Positions 34,233-43,632 of a stretch of DNA of 64,000 bases are shown here, in pieces; the first letter of the stretch is position 1, and every line of letters starts with the position of its first letter. The stretch spans positions 2,356,001 through 2,420,000 of the forward strand of contig CAWESU010000001.1 of NCBI GenBank assembly GCA_963811805.1, in the 5' to 3' direction. The notes beneath the pieces were generated by a model that saw only the letters and a program-made list of their open reading frames with translations, made no database searches and was not told where the DNA came from. This stretch comes from DAHUXN01 sp963811805. Its GTDB lineage: Bacteria > Acidobacteriota > Terriglobia > Acidiferrales > UBA7541. The position numbers and the translations under genes are program-made.

Positions 34233-36626
34233 ATGGATGAAACGCCACAGGATGAAGAGCGGCGCGACGACGAGTTCCGAGATGAAACGCTCCAGGACGA
34301 AGGGCTGCAGGGTTTAGTTCGCATCGGCGGTGGAAAATTCTTCAGCCGCGTCGCGATTTTCCTGCTGGTGCTCTGTTCGATTGCGGTAGGTTGCGCGGCG
34401 GGACTGCTTTTCGTCTACAACAGCGACTTGCCGCAGATTCAAGAGCTGGAGAATTACCGTCCGGACGTGGTGACGGAGCTTTACGCGGACGACGGAACAT
34501 CGATTGGGACGTTCGCGCTGCAACGACGAATCCTGTTGACCTATGATCAGCTCCCGCAAGTCCTGAAGGATGCAATCATCTCGACGGAAGACCGGCACTT
34601 CATGGAGCACTGGGGCGTGGATTTTCCGCGCGTGGCAGAAGCGGCGTGGATAAACCTGGTGCACCGGCGCATTGTGCAGGGCGCGAGCACGATCACGATG
34701 CAGCTTGCCGGAGGGCTTTTTCTGAACCGCTCGGACCGCAGTTTCCGGCGAAAGACGGAAGAAGCCATGCTGGCGATTCAAATCGAGCGGCATTACACGA
34801 AGCAACAGATTTTCACGATGTATTGCAATCAAATTTACCTGGGCGCGGGAAATTACGGATTCGAGGCGGCTTCGGAGTCATATTTCGGGAAACACGTCAG
34901 CCAATTGACGCTGCCGGAGGCGGCGCTGCTCGCGGCGATCATTCGCGGACCGATCTATTCGCCCATACTGCATCCGAAACGCGCGCTCGACCGGCGCAAT
35001 CTGGTGCTGGATTTCATGGCGGACAACGGGAAAATCACCAAGGCACAGGCCAAAGCGGCGCAGCAGATGCCGCTGGGATTGAACGTGACGTATCCGCAGA
35101 ACAGCACGGTGGCTCCGTATTTTGTGGAAGAGATCCGCCAGAAACTGGAACAGGAATTCGGACCAGAAGCGGTGCATCAGGAAGGGCTGCGCGTTTACAC
35201 CACGCTGGATACGGCGATACAGCGCGCAGCAGTGCAAGCGGTGCGCGACGGCCTGCATGCTTACGACCGGCGGCACGGCTGGCGCGGCGACCTCGCGAAT
35301 ATTTTCCACGAGCACCTGGGGACGTTGCAAACGTACGAGTCTCCGGACTGGCGCGATCCGATCAAGGCGGGAGATTACGTCACGGGATTGATTACTGCAG
35401 TGGATCGTACCGCGGCGGTGGCGAAGATCGGACCATACCGAGCGGTGATTACCGCGCCGGATTTTGCGTGGACCGGAGAAAAATCGCCAGAGCAGCTTCT
35501 GCAAATCGGCGATCTGGCGAATCTGTACATCGAGAGTGTGAACGGAAGCACGGTGCACGTGCAGCTCGAACAGATTCCCGCCGCACAAGCGGCGCTGCTG
35601 GCGATTGATAACGCCACGGGAGAAATCAAGGCCATGGTCGGCGGGTACAGCTTCGAGGAGTCGAAGTACAACCGCGCAGTGCAGGCGATGCGACAGACGG
35701 GGAGCTCATTCAAAGTGTATGTGTACGCGACGGCGCTGGAGAAGGGCATGACGCCGTTCGATACGGTCCTGGATGAGCCGATCACGTATATGAGCGGCGG
35801 GCAGGATTACACGCCGCGGAACTATGACAACACGTTTGAGGGGCGCATCAGTTTGCGGCGCGCGCTGGCGGACTCCCGCAACGTGCCGGCCGTGCGCATA
35901 CTGGACCAGGTGGGAATCGAGAACGTGATCGACAATGCGCGACGGTTCGGAATCACCAGTCCGCTGCCGCCCTATCTGCCGCTGGCGCTGGGCGCGGCGG
36001 ATTTGACTTTGCTGGAGCACACATCGGCGTTCACGGTGTTTCCGGATGACGGGATTCACATTCAGCCGCACATGATCCGGCGCGTGACTTCGTATGACGG
36101 CGCGATTCTGGAGGAAGCGCGGCCGAAAGTGACGGATGTGCTGCCGTCGGACGTGGCGCGAACGATGGTGTCGATGCTGGAAGACGTGGTGCACTTCGGG
36201 ACAGGCGTGCGCGCGCAGGCGCTGGGACGGCCGTCGGCGGGGAAGACGGGAACGACGAACGATTTTACCGACGCGTGGTACATCGGATTCACGCCACAGA
36301 TTACCGCGGGGGTTTGGGTGGGATTCGACGACCCGAAGACTTCGCTGGGACCGAAGGAAACGGGAGCGCGCGCGGCGTTGCCGATTTGGCTGGAATTCAT
36401 GGAACAGGCGAGCAAGGGAATGCCGGTGGAGGATTTTCCTAACGTGACGTCGCTGGAAGAGCTGGCAAAAACGGCGCACGAACAGGTGGATGTACCGGAT
36501 AACGCGCCGCCGGCGGATTTATCGGAGCAAGGGGTCCCGGAGAAGCAGCCGCCGGAACCTGCGAAGCCGCCAGTGAAGCCACCAACAAAGCCAGATATAC
36601 CTCACATTGCGCCCAGCAAGAACTAA
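34233..36626 (+). CDS. Class A penicillin-binding protein (PBP1A type)
   Basis: A 797-aa bifunctional peptidoglycan synthase. An N-terminal membrane anchor (VAIFLLVLCSIAVGCAAGLL) precedes the GT51 domain with ISTEDRHFMEHWGVD (catalytic Glu), QGASTITMQLAGGLFLN and QIYLGAGNYGFEAASESYFG. The transpeptidase domain has the SxxK serine in MRQTGSSFKVYVYA, the SxN motif in ALADSRNVPAVR and KTGTTNDFTDAWYIGF. The OB-like insert between the two domains is present. The tail is Pro/Lys-rich (PAKPPVKPPTKPDIPHI). It polymerises glycan strands and cross-links them. Promoter-like sequence lies in the 74 bp upstream. Confidence 0.93.
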   Translation: MDETPQDEERRDDEFRDETLQDEGLQGLVRIGGGKFFSRVAIFLLVLCSIAVGCAAGLLFVYNSDLPQIQELENYRPDVVTELYADDGTSIGTFALQRRILLTYDQLPQVLKDAIISTEDRHFMEHWGVDFPRVAEAAWINLVHRRIVQGASTITMQLAGGLFLNRSDRSFRRKTEEAMLAIQIERHYTKQQIFTMYCNQIYLGAGNYGFEAASESYFGKHVSQLTLPEAALLAAIIRGPIYSPILHPKRALDRRNLVLDFMADNGKITKAQAKAAQQMPLGLNVTYPQNSTVAPYFVEEIRQKLEQEFGPEAVHQEGLRVYTTLDTAIQRAAVQAVRDGLHAYDRRHGWRGDLANIFHEHLGTLQTYESPDWRDPIKAGDYVTGLITAVDRTAAVAKIGPYRAVITAPDFAWTGEKSPEQLLQIGDLANLYIESVNGSTVHVQLEQIPAAQAALLAIDNATGEIKAMVGGYSFEESKYNRAVQAMRQTGSSFKVYVYATALEKGMTPFDTVLDEPITYMSGGQDYTPRNYDNTFEGRISLRRALADSRNVPAVRILDQVGIENVIDNARRFGITSPLPPYLPLALGAADLTLLEHTSAFTVFPDDGIHIQPHMIRRVTSYDGAILEEARPKVTDVLPSDVARTMVSMLEDVVHFGTGVRAQALGRPSAGKTGTTNDFTDAWYIGFTPQITAGVWVGFDDPKTSLGPKETGARAALPIWLEFMEQASKGMPVEDFPNVTSLEELAKTAHEQVDVPDNAPPADLSEQGVPEKQPPEPAKPPVKPPTKPDIPHIAPSKN

Positions 36627-36640
36627 GTCGCAGCCAATCG

Positions 36641-37660
36641 TTACTTTGTTAACGGATTCCAGCCTTTGGAAGGCAATGGGGATGAGTGGCCGTCGCGGTG
36701 AATCAAAACAATTTTGCGCGCGCGGGTGATTTCGCCGATTTGGGTAATGTGGGCGTAGTGCGCGAGGCGGCGGAGGCGTGGCGCCGATTTTGGCGGGACG
36801 GTGAAAAGCAAGCCGTAGTCTTCGCCGCCGTGGAGAGCGAGAGCGAGCGGATCGATTCGGCGCGCGAGCAAGGCGACCGGAACGCGAACGGCGAGAAGCT
36901 TGTCTGCCCAGATTCGCGCGCCGACGCCGCTGGCCGCGCAGAGGCGAGCCAAATCAGTGGAAAGGCCGTCAGAAATGTCCATCATGGCGGAGGGGATGCG
37001 CTGGCGCGCAAGCGCCTGACCGAGGGCGACCGGAACTTGCGGGTAGAAGTGCGGCTGGAGATATTTCTTCAGGGAGGGCTGGCGAGACCAGCCGCGAAGG
37101 ACGATTTCGAGGCCAAGCTGCGCGGCGCCGAGAGTGCCGCTGACGTAGATAAGGTCGCCGCGCCGGGCGCTGAAGCGCGGAATGGCAAGACCTGCGGGTA
37201 GTTCGCCGAGGACGGTGATGCAAATGGTCACCGAGGATGATTTGGAGATGTCACCGCCGATCAGGAACGACCGGAATTCATGGGCGGCGCGGGACATCCC
37301 TGACGCAAAGCGCGTGAGCCATTTCCCGGTTTTGGCGGCGGGCAGGGCGAGGGCCAGAAGGAAGTAGCGCGACTGGGCGCCCATCGCGGCCAGGTCGCTC
37401 GTGGCGCGGGCGAGAGACTTGTACCCGATCGAATCAGGAGGGTAGTCCGATTGAAAATGAGCGCCTTCTAGGGATAAATCGCAACTGATGACCCAATCCG
37501 ACCGTGGTGAGGGGCGGAGTACCGCGGAATCATCGCCAACGCCTGTCATTAGCGAGGTGGAATTACCGATATGTCCAATGGATGGAATGGTTTGTGCGAG
37601 CTTAGCGACCAGCTCAGTTTCCCTGTCCCTGTGACCAGTTGTAATCGGTTTTCGCACCAC
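36641..37660 (-). CDS. thiL: Thiamine-monophosphate kinase
   Basis: A 339-aa AIR-synthase-like kinase. The ATP/Mg-binding motifs are visible: TGVGDDSAVLRPS, SCDLSLEGAHF, FLIGGDISKSSSVTICITVL, MMDISDGLSTDLARLCA and LHGGEDYGLLFTVP. It phosphorylates thiamine monophosphate to the diphosphate cofactor. It is convergent with the penicillin-binding protein gene, with 14 bp between the stops. No other thiamine gene and no TPP riboswitch were found in the window. Confidence 0.9.
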   Translation of the reverse strand: MVRKPITTGHRDRETELVAKLAQTIPSIGHIGNSTSLMTGVGDDSAVLRPSPRSDWVISCDLSLEGAHFQSDYPPDSIGYKSLARATSDLAAMGAQSRYFLLALALPAAKTGKWLTRFASGMSRAAHEFRSFLIGGDISKSSSVTICITVLGELPAGLAIPRFSARRGDLIYVSGTLGAAQLGLEIVLRGWSRQPSLKKYLQPHFYPQVPVALGQALARQRIPSAMMDISDGLSTDLARLCAASGVGARIWADKLLAVRVPVALLARRIDPLALALHGGEDYGLLFTVPPKSAPRLRRLAHYAHITQIGEITRARKIVLIHRDGHSSPLPSKGWNPLTK

Positions 37661-37906
37661 TTATCCTATACGCAGAGGGTAGATTGTGCCCGCCGGATTG
37701 TAAAGCGATCCGGAGGACTAGCGCCAGCCCCAGCCGGCTGCGAGGAGTTTATGGTTGACTCCGCCGAGGCCAGCACATATATTCGCGGCCGGGTTTCGGA
37801 CCGAGTCTCGCGGTTCAAACGCTCATAGGCGTCGTGCAGGCCGCACTTGGGGCCAGCGGTCATTTAGTCCAGCGCAAAGACAAGTTCAGAAATTCAAGCT
37901 TGAGCT

Positions 37907-38812
37907 ATGCGACGTAAATATTACACATTCTTTATTGCTTCCACAGATGCGGGGAAGATGCGCCGCATGCGCATCCCGCACTATGCCATACACTTGCTGA
38001 TGGTTCTGGCGGCGGTGGGAGGCGTGACCGTGCTGGCGGCGGTGGGTTCGTATTCCCATATGCTGTGGAAGGTTACGGCCTACAATTCGCTGCTCAAAGA
38101 TCAGAGTGCGCTGACCGAACAGTATCGCGATCTGCAGAGTCAGGTGAAAAACGCGAACGAGCGGCTGAATTCGCTGCAATCCCTGGCGAGCGACGTGGCT
38201 GTCGCGTATGGGCTGACGCGCGTGCCGGACACGCCATTCAGCTTGACGAACACCGCAGCGGAGTCCAACGCGACATACAAGGACACCGTCGATCAGTTCA
38301 ACTTCCTGCAACAGAACGCTTCGGCAGTGATGCTGGCTTCGACGGGAGTGCTGCGGCTAGCGCCGGGGAGAAAACTTGCGGATGCGCCGTTCATTCCTTC
38401 GCTTTGGCCGGTGATGGGGCGTATCACTAGCCGATTCGGCGAGCGGCTTGACCCGTTCGGTGGAGAGGGCGAATTTCACACCGGCCTGGACATTGCATCG
38501 TTTTACGGTGACGACGTTCGCGCGGCGGCGGATGGCGTGGTGATTTGGACGGGAACGAGAGAAGGATATGGCCGCGTGGTAATCATCGATCACGGCTTCG
38601 GCATCACCACGTGGTATGCGCACCTTGCAGCATATGACACGCAGGAAGGGATGCGCGTGAAGCGCGGCGACGTGATTGCGCAAGAAGGCGACAGCGGGCG
38701 CGCGACAGCTCCGCATCTGCACTTCGAAGTTCGCATCAACAACGCTCCGGTGAATCCTTGGCCTTACTTACACCAGGTTGACACCGGTGGGACAGTATCG
38801 GGCGGGGATTAA
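37907..38812 (+). CDS. M23 family metallopeptidase, membrane anchored
   Basis: A 301-aa LytM-type endopeptidase. The N-terminus RRKYYTFFIASTDAGKMRRM, then a membrane helix (IHLLMVLAAVGGVTVLAAVG) and a coiled coil (about residues 60-100) precede the peptidase domain. The zinc ligands are in FHTGLDIASFYGDDVRAA (HxxxD) and APHLHFEVRINN (HxH). It would cut cross-linked peptidoglycan peptides or, if cofactors differ, act as an activator of amidases. All metal ligands are present, so activity is likely. The promoter lies in the 246 bp between this gene and the divergent thiL gene. Confidence 0.9.
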   Translation: MRRKYYTFFIASTDAGKMRRMRIPHYAIHLLMVLAAVGGVTVLAAVGSYSHMLWKVTAYNSLLKDQSALTEQYRDLQSQVKNANERLNSLQSLASDVAVAYGLTRVPDTPFSLTNTAAESNATYKDTVDQFNFLQQNASAVMLASTGVLRLAPGRKLADAPFIPSLWPVMGRITSRFGERLDPFGGEGEFHTGLDIASFYGDDVRAAADGVVIWTGTREGYGRVVIIDHGFGITTWYAHLAAYDTQEGMRVKRGDVIAQEGDSGRATAPHLHFEVRINNAPVNPWPYLHQVDTGGTVSGGD

Positions 38813-38879
38813 GAGTCTAGGCTTCCGGCCGCACTATTTCTTCCGTTGCGCTTCCCTCGAATCAAAGACGCGGATTCCC

Positions 38880-39944
38880 CTATTTCCTGGTGACACCATT
38901 CGCAGGCGTGGCTGCCCCCGCGGCCTGTAGCATCTGCGGAGTGATCTCGATGCGCAGTTGAACCAGGTGGCCGTCGTGGGAAATGTCGGCGGCCTTGAGA
39001 AGAGCATCGAGGGCCGGCCACTCTGGGCCGATTTCCTGCTGCGTTTTAGAATCCGCCAGGGCCGCGCGGCCCATCCACAACAATCCCTGGAGGGCGGTGG
39101 AAAGTTGAAATGCATCGAGAGTGGAATCGCATTCAGCGGATGCGGAGATTTTTAGGTTATCGGCCGCGGGGCGGCCTGCCGCGGTGATGGCATGAACACT
39201 GCGAAGCAGGTTAGCAAGCTGCGCGGAGTGGGATGCGTCGATGCCAAGGTCCTTCGGCAGATCATGGGTGCGGGCAACGGCGTAAATGGGAGCGGCGGAA
39301 ATGCGGGCAACGTGCGCCGACATTTCGGGATCGAGGCGATGGGCATTCGATGCGCCAAGCGTTTGGGATAGGGCAGGGCCGTCGGCGAGAGCGATCTCCC
39401 CGGGGGCGAGGAAAGTGAAGCGAATAATGCGCGGAGAATTTTCCTCGCGGACTTCATAGATATCCACGCTGTGAATTTTCACCATGCGGCCGGTGCGCAA
39501 GGCGTAGCGCTCGATTTTGGCCTGATCGAAACGGCCTTGTGCGAGCGCGAGAACGGATGTAGCGGAAGTTTGCGGCCATAGGGCGACGGCGGCGCGGTCC
39601 AAATCGCGCGAGTAGTCAAATCCGGTGGCACGGACGAAATCGGTATAGGCGGGATCCTGCGCAGACGCGGGCGCGAGAGCAGCCAGTTCGTTTGCAAAGG
39701 ACGAAGCGCGGAGTGCGGCAACGTCGACAAACACGACGCCGGATGCGCCGGGCGGCAATTGCTGAACCAAATTGGACGCGCTGGGATTAGCGGTAGTGGG
39801 GTTTTGGCCAAAAGGGATGCTAGAGGCGGGCGAGGGAGCATCGAACGCCTGGCGCTGTCTTACCAGCTGGCGATGATGGACATAGGCGAAGATGGCGATT
39901 GCGGCGATGCAAGCAACGAAGAGAATTGTCAAGGTACGTTTCAT
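38880..39944 (-). CDS. Membrane-anchored hypothetical protein
   Basis: A protein of about 354 aa. An N-terminal helix (TLTILFVACIAAIAIFAYVH) is followed by a Pro/Ala/Ser-rich stretch and an exported-type domain with LPPGASGVVFVDVAALRASS, DRAAVALWPQTSATSVLALA and IHSVDIYEVREENSPRIIRF. It may belong to the DUF3352-like group of proteins with unclear roles, but I am not sure. The open frame begins at 39986; ATG 39944 places the membrane helix near the N-terminus. The gene is convergent with the M23 peptidase gene. Confidence 0.7.
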   Translation of the reverse strand: MKRTLTILFVACIAAIAIFAYVHHRQLVRQRQAFDAPSPASSIPFGQNPTTANPSASNLVQQLPPGASGVVFVDVAALRASSFANELAALAPASAQDPAYTDFVRATGFDYSRDLDRAAVALWPQTSATSVLALAQGRFDQAKIERYALRTGRMVKIHSVDIYEVREENSPRIIRFTFLAPGEIALADGPALSQTLGASNAHRLDPEMSAHVARISAAPIYAVARTHDLPKDLGIDASHSAQLANLLRSVHAITAAGRPAADNLKISASAECDSTLDAFQLSTALQGLLWMGRAALADSKTQQEIGPEWPALDALLKAADISHDGHLVQLRIEITPQMLQAAGAATPANGVTRK

Positions 39945-40104
39945 GAGATCCGCGAGGCTACTTTTTGAGTATAAATACGCATCCAATTAGTGTAAAGTTG
40001 GGATGCACGGGCAATTACGGATTAGTGTGGCATGGGTCGTGCTTCGCTGAGCGAGGCGCTTGCAATTTTATTGCCTCTGTGATAACTTTGCTGGGTTTGG
40101 TTGA

Positions 40105-40177
40105 GCTGGCGTAGCTCAGCTGGTAGAGCATCTGATTTGTAATCAGAGGGTCGGGGGTTCAATTCCCTCCGCCAGCT
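40105..40177 (+). tRNA. tRNA-Thr (TGT)
   Basis: The acceptor stem GCTGGCG/CGCCAGC, D-stem GCTC/GAGC, anticodon loop TTTGTAA and T-loop TTCAATT form a complete cloverleaf. The anticodon is TGT. The discriminator is T, and CCA is not encoded (TGAA follows), unlike the next four tRNAs in the window. Confidence 0.95.
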
Positions 40178-40323
40178 GAATTTTTGAGGATCGGGATTTT
40201 GGGTTTGGATCAGACGGATTCCTCGCACAAGAAATGAACGGGCTGGTGTCTTCGGACACGAGCCCTTTCTGCGTTGCGAAGCGCCCCGTTTGGGACAAGC
40301 GCATCAAGTCCCGTAGTTTCGCG

Positions 40324-40412
40324 GGACGGGTGGGTGAGTGGCTAAAACCAGCAGACTGTAAATCTGCCGCTCCTTGCGGGCTACGGAGGTTCGAATCCTC
40401 CCCCGTCCACCA
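40324..40412 (+). tRNA. tRNA-Tyr (GTA)
   Basis: A class II tRNA with a long variable arm (CCGCTCCTTGCGGG region). The acceptor stem is GGACGGG/CCCGTCC, the anticodon loop CTGTAAA gives GTA, and the T-loop is TTCGAAT. CCA is encoded at the 3' end. Confidence 0.95.
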
Positions 40413-40528
40413 TTGTGCCGCGAGGGCCGAAAGAAGCGTCGCAAAGAGTAGCGCGGTTCGACTCGACAGACCTGAAAGTTGTGGCGAAAAAATCGTTGGG
40501 AAAGGAATCGCGCAGAGAACCGGTTTGA

Positions 40529-40604
<76 letters not shown>

Positions 40605-40618
40605 GAGTTGTGAGTTGG

Positions 40619-40693
40619 GCGGGGGTAACTCAGGGGTAGAGTCTCTGCCTTCCAAGCAGATGGTCGCGGGTTCGAATCCCGTCCCCCGCTCCA
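40619..40693 (+). tRNA. tRNA-Gly (TCC)
   Basis: The acceptor stem is GCGGGGG/CCCCCGC, the anticodon loop CTTCCAA has anticodon TCC, and the T-loop is TTCGAAT. CCA is encoded. It lies 53 bp in front of tuf, so tRNAs and tuf probably share a transcript, as in many bacteria. Confidence 0.95.
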
Positions 40694-40746
40694 TCGAATT
40701 AGCGGGAAGTAAAGGCAGCAAAGATTCTGAGTGAGGATAAGGAGCG

Positions 40747-41934
40747 ATGGCGAAGGAAAAATTTGAGCGCAGCAAGCCGCACCTGAATATTGGGACGATC
40801 GGGCACATCGATCACGGGAAGACCACGCTGACGGCGGCGATCACCAAGGTGCTGTCGAAGAACAACCCGAAAGTGCAGTTCCGGGCGTTTGACAGCATTG
40901 ACAACGCGCCGGAAGAGCGCGAGCGGGGCATCACCATTGCGGTGTCGCACGTGGAGTATGAGACGCCCAACCGGCACTACGCGCACATCGACTGCCCGGG
41001 GCACGCCGACTACATCAAGAACATGATCACCGGGGCGGCACAGATGGACGGCGCGATCCTGGTGGTGGCGGCGACCGATGGGCCGATGCCGCAGACGAGA
41101 GAGCATATCTTGCTGGCGCGGCAGGTAGGCGTGCCGTACATCGTGGTGTTTCTGAACAAGTGCGACGCGGTGGAGGATCCCGAGCTGCTGGATCTGGTGG
41201 AGATGGAAGTGCGGGACCTGCTCAAGACCTATCAATTCCCAGGCGACAAAGTGCCGGTGGTGCGCGGGTCGGCGCTCAAGGCTCTGGAAGGGGACGCGAA
41301 GTGGGAGAAGTCGATTCTGGAGCTGATGGAAGCGGTGGACAAGAGCATTCCGCTGCCGCAGCGAGATGTGGATAAGCCGTTCGCCATGCCCATCGAGGAT
41401 ATTTTCTCGATCTCGGGAAGAGGGACGGTGGTGACGGGGCGCGTGGAGCGCGGGAAAGTGAAAGTGGGAGAAGAAATTGAGATTGTGGGCTTCCGTCCGA
41501 CGATGAAGAAAGTGGTGACCGGCGTGGAGATGTTCCGGAAGCTTTTGGATGAAGGGATTGCCGGAGACAACGTAGGGTTGCTGCTGAGAGGGACGGAAAA
41601 AGAGGAAGTGGAGCGCGGGCAAGTGATTGCCAAGCCGGGGTCGATCACGCCGCACACGAAGTTCAAGGCAGAAGCGTACGTGTTGACGAAGGAAGAGGGC
41701 GGGCGGCACACGCCGTTCTTTACGGGCTACCGGCCGCAGTTCTACTTCCGGACGACGGACGTGACCGGTGACGTGGCGCTGCCGACGGGAGTGGAGATGG
41801 TGATGCCGGGAGACAACGTGAGTGTGGAAGTGAAGCTGATCACGCCGGTGGCCTTGGAGAAGGGATTGCGGTTTGCGATCCGCGAAGGCGGACACACGGT
41901 GGGAGCGGGCGCGGTAACGGAGATCGTCGAGTAA
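40747..41934 (+). CDS. tuf: Elongation factor Tu
   Basis: A 395-aa GTPase that brings aminoacyl-tRNA to the ribosome. All GTP-binding motifs are present: GHIDHGKTTLTAAI (P-loop), DCPGHADYIKNM, FLNKCDAVEDPEL and GSALKAL. Switch I has ERERGITI, and domains 2 and 3 follow (SISGRGTVVTGRVERGKV; TPHTKFKAEAYVLTKEEGGR). AAGGAGCG lies in front of the ATG. The setting between tRNA-Gly and rpmG is typical. Confidence 0.98.
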   Translation: MAKEKFERSKPHLNIGTIGHIDHGKTTLTAAITKVLSKNNPKVQFRAFDSIDNAPEERERGITIAVSHVEYETPNRHYAHIDCPGHADYIKNMITGAAQMDGAILVVAATDGPMPQTREHILLARQVGVPYIVVFLNKCDAVEDPELLDLVEMEVRDLLKTYQFPGDKVPVVRGSALKALEGDAKWEKSILELMEAVDKSIPLPQRDVDKPFAMPIEDIFSISGRGTVVTGRVERGKVKVGEEIEIVGFRPTMKKVVTGVEMFRKLLDEGIAGDNVGLLLRGTEKEEVERGQVIAKPGSITPHTKFKAEAYVLTKEEGGRHTPFFTGYRPQFYFRTTDVTGDVALPTGVEMVMPGDNVSVEVKLITPVALEKGLRFAIREGGHTVGAGAVTEIVE

Positions 41935-41940
41935 ACGACC

Positions 41941-42090
41941 ATGCGAGAGATCATCACATTGCAGTGCGGCGAATGTAAGAACCGAAATTATACGACCATG
42001 AAGAACCGGAAGAAGCACCCCGACCGGCTGGAGACGTCGAAGTTTTGCAATACGTGCCGGAAGCACACGCCGCACAAGGAAGTGAAGTAG
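41941..42090 (+). CDS. rpmG: 50S ribosomal protein L33
   Basis: A 49-codon gene just after tuf. It starts MREIITLQCGECKNRNYTT and contains KKHPDRLETSKFCNTCRKHT. The four cysteines (CGEC and CNTC) make it the zinc-binding form of L33. The gap to tuf is 6 bp, so they are co-transcribed. Confidence 0.95.
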   Translation: MREIITLQCGECKNRNYTTMKNRKKHPDRLETSKFCNTCRKHTPHKEVK

Positions 42091-42139
42091 GCGGTTTTCG
42101 GAGAGGTTCTGTGAATCGCAACAAAAGCGGTTGCGATTC

Positions 42140-42214
42140 AGGGGAGTAGGTTCAACGGTAGACCGCCGGTCTCCAAAACCGGATGTGGGGGTTCGAATCC
42201 CTCCTCCCCTGCCA
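42140..42214 (+). tRNA. tRNA-Trp (CCA)
   Basis: The acceptor stem is AGGGGAG/CTCCCCT, the anticodon loop CTCCAAA has anticodon CCA, and the T-loop is TTCGAAT. The discriminator G and 3' CCA are encoded. Its place between rpmG and secE is the usual one in many bacteria. Confidence 0.95.
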
Positions 42215-42276
42215 GTTTTGGAAGGAACGGCGACGACGGGCGAGCGAGACGGACATAGCCGGAGCAAAAGAGATTC

Positions 42277-42564
42277 ATGACCGAGGCGGTAAAGTTGAAA
42301 GAAGAGCAGGGGAGTAGCGGCGGCGGATCACCGATTTCGATATCCGGGCCGTTTCAGAAGATCGCGGAGTATCCGCGGCGATGGAAGCTATTCCTCCACG
42401 AGGTGCGCTCGGAGATGTCGAAGGTGGTGTGGCCTTCGCGGCAGGATGTGATTTCAACAACGGCGGTGGTGGTCATCACGGTGGCGTTCTTTGGGCTTTT
42501 TTTTCTCGGAACGGATTCGCTGTTCGGCGCCATGTTCAACTGGGTGCTGAACCGATTTAAGTAA
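42277..42564 (+). CDS. secE: Preprotein translocase subunit SecE
   Basis: A 95-aa membrane protein of the SecYEG channel. The conserved amphipathic segment FLHEVRSEMSKVVWPSRQDV is followed by one membrane helix (VVVITVAFFGLFFLGTDSLF). It is the short, single-helix form. It is followed after 52 bp by nusG, the standard order. Confidence 0.95.
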   Translation: MTEAVKLKEEQGSSGGGSPISISGPFQKIAEYPRRWKLFLHEVRSEMSKVVWPSRQDVISTTAVVVITVAFFGLFFLGTDSLFGAMFNWVLNRFK

Positions 42565-42616
42565 AGTGGGGCGCGCAACGGATTTGGTTAACGCGGAACA
42601 AAGAGAAGGAAGCGTC

Positions 42617-43150
42617 ATGGCTAAGCAGTGGTACATCGTCCATACGTATTCAGGCTTTGAGAAGAAAGTGAAGGAAAGCCTGGAAGGACGCGTGGCGGCG
42701 TTCGGGCTGCAGGAAAAGATCGGGCGGATGATTATTCCGACCGAGTCGGTGGTCGAAGTGCGCGGCGGCAAGAAGGTGGTTTCGTCGCGGATGTGCTACC
42801 CCGGCTACTTGCTGGTTGAGATGGACATGGACGACTACACGTGGCACGTGGTGCGCTCGACGCCGCGCGTGACCGGATTTGTGGGGTCCGGACAAACGCC
42901 CACGCCGCTGACCGAAGAGGAAGTGGAAAACATTCTGAACCGCGCGACCACCACGGCGGAAAAACCGCGGCCGAAGCTGACGTTTGATCGCAATGAAAAT
43001 GTGCGCATTGTGGATGGGCCGTTTGCGAATTTTACGGGCGTGGTCGAGGAAGTGAACTCCGACCGCAGCACGCTGAAAGTCAGCGTGACGATTTTCGGGC
43101 GCTCGACGCCGGTAGAGCTGGATTTTGCGCAGGTAGAGAAGGTCGCGTAG
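42617..43150 (+). CDS. nusG: Transcription termination/antitermination factor NusG
   Basis: A protein of about 177 aa. The NGN domain starts AKQWYIVHTYSGFEKKVKES and has YPGYLLVEMDMDDYTWHVVR and TPRVTGFVGSG. The KOW domain has ENVRIVDGPFANFTGVVEEV. ATG at 42617 gives the normal N-terminus; the open frame begins at 42566. This is the housekeeping copy, distinct from the paralogue in the polysaccharide locus. It links RNA polymerase with the ribosome or Rho. Confidence 0.96.
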   Translation: MAKQWYIVHTYSGFEKKVKESLEGRVAAFGLQEKIGRMIIPTESVVEVRGGKKVVSSRMCYPGYLLVEMDMDDYTWHVVRSTPRVTGFVGSGQTPTPLTEEEVENILNRATTTAEKPRPKLTFDRNENVRIVDGPFANFTGVVEEVNSDRSTLKVSVTIFGRSTPVELDFAQVEKVA

Positions 43151-43180
43151 CGCGCGTTTTGAGTTCTTAGGGGAGCTGGG

Positions 43181-43609
43181 ATGGCCAAGAAAATTCAGAC
43201 GACACTCAAATTGCAGTTGCCGGCGGCGAAAGCCACGCCGGCGCCGCCCGTGGGCACCGCGTTGGGCCCGCAGGGCGTCAACATCATGGATTTCTGCAAG
43301 CAGTTCAACGCGAAGACGAACAAAGAGCCGGATGGGATGATCATTCCGGTGGTGGTGACGATTTACAGCGACCGGACGTTCACGTTCATCACGAAGACGC
43401 CGCCGGCGTCGGAGCTGCTGAAGCGCGCCGCGGGAATCGTGAAGGGTTCTGCGGAGCCGAACAGAAATAAAGTGGCGAAGGTCACGCGCAAGCAGGTGGA
43501 AGAAATCGCCAAGGTAAAGCTGGTTGACTTGAATACGGCGAACCTGGAATCAGCGGTTCGCACGGTGATGGGCACGGCGCGAAACATGGGCATCGAAGTC
43601 GAGGGCTAG
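43181..43609 (+). CDS. rplK: 50S ribosomal protein L11
   Basis: A 142-aa protein of normal length. It has the conserved LQLPAAKATPAPPVGTALGP, QGVNIMDFCKQFNAKT and the rRNA-binding C-terminal GTARNMGIEVEG. It builds the GTPase-associated centre with L10 and L7/L12. GGGGAG precedes the ATG. Confidence 0.97.
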   Translation: MAKKIQTTLKLQLPAAKATPAPPVGTALGPQGVNIMDFCKQFNAKTNKEPDGMIIPVVVTIYSDRTFTFITKTPPASELLKRAAGIVKGSAEPNRNKVAKVTRKQVEEIAKVKLVDLNTANLESAVRTVMGTARNMGIEVEG

Positions 43610-43632
43610 TCCGGACGGCATCAGGAGAAGCG

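Noticed and set aside
37755..38000. An 81-codon + strand frame before the M23 peptidase gene
   Set aside because: It overlaps the well-supported peptidase start and has no coding character.
40699..42267. A 522-codon open frame on the minus strand
   Set aside because: It is the shadow of tuf, rpmG and tRNA-Trp in a GC-rich region and is full of Arg/His without any family motif.
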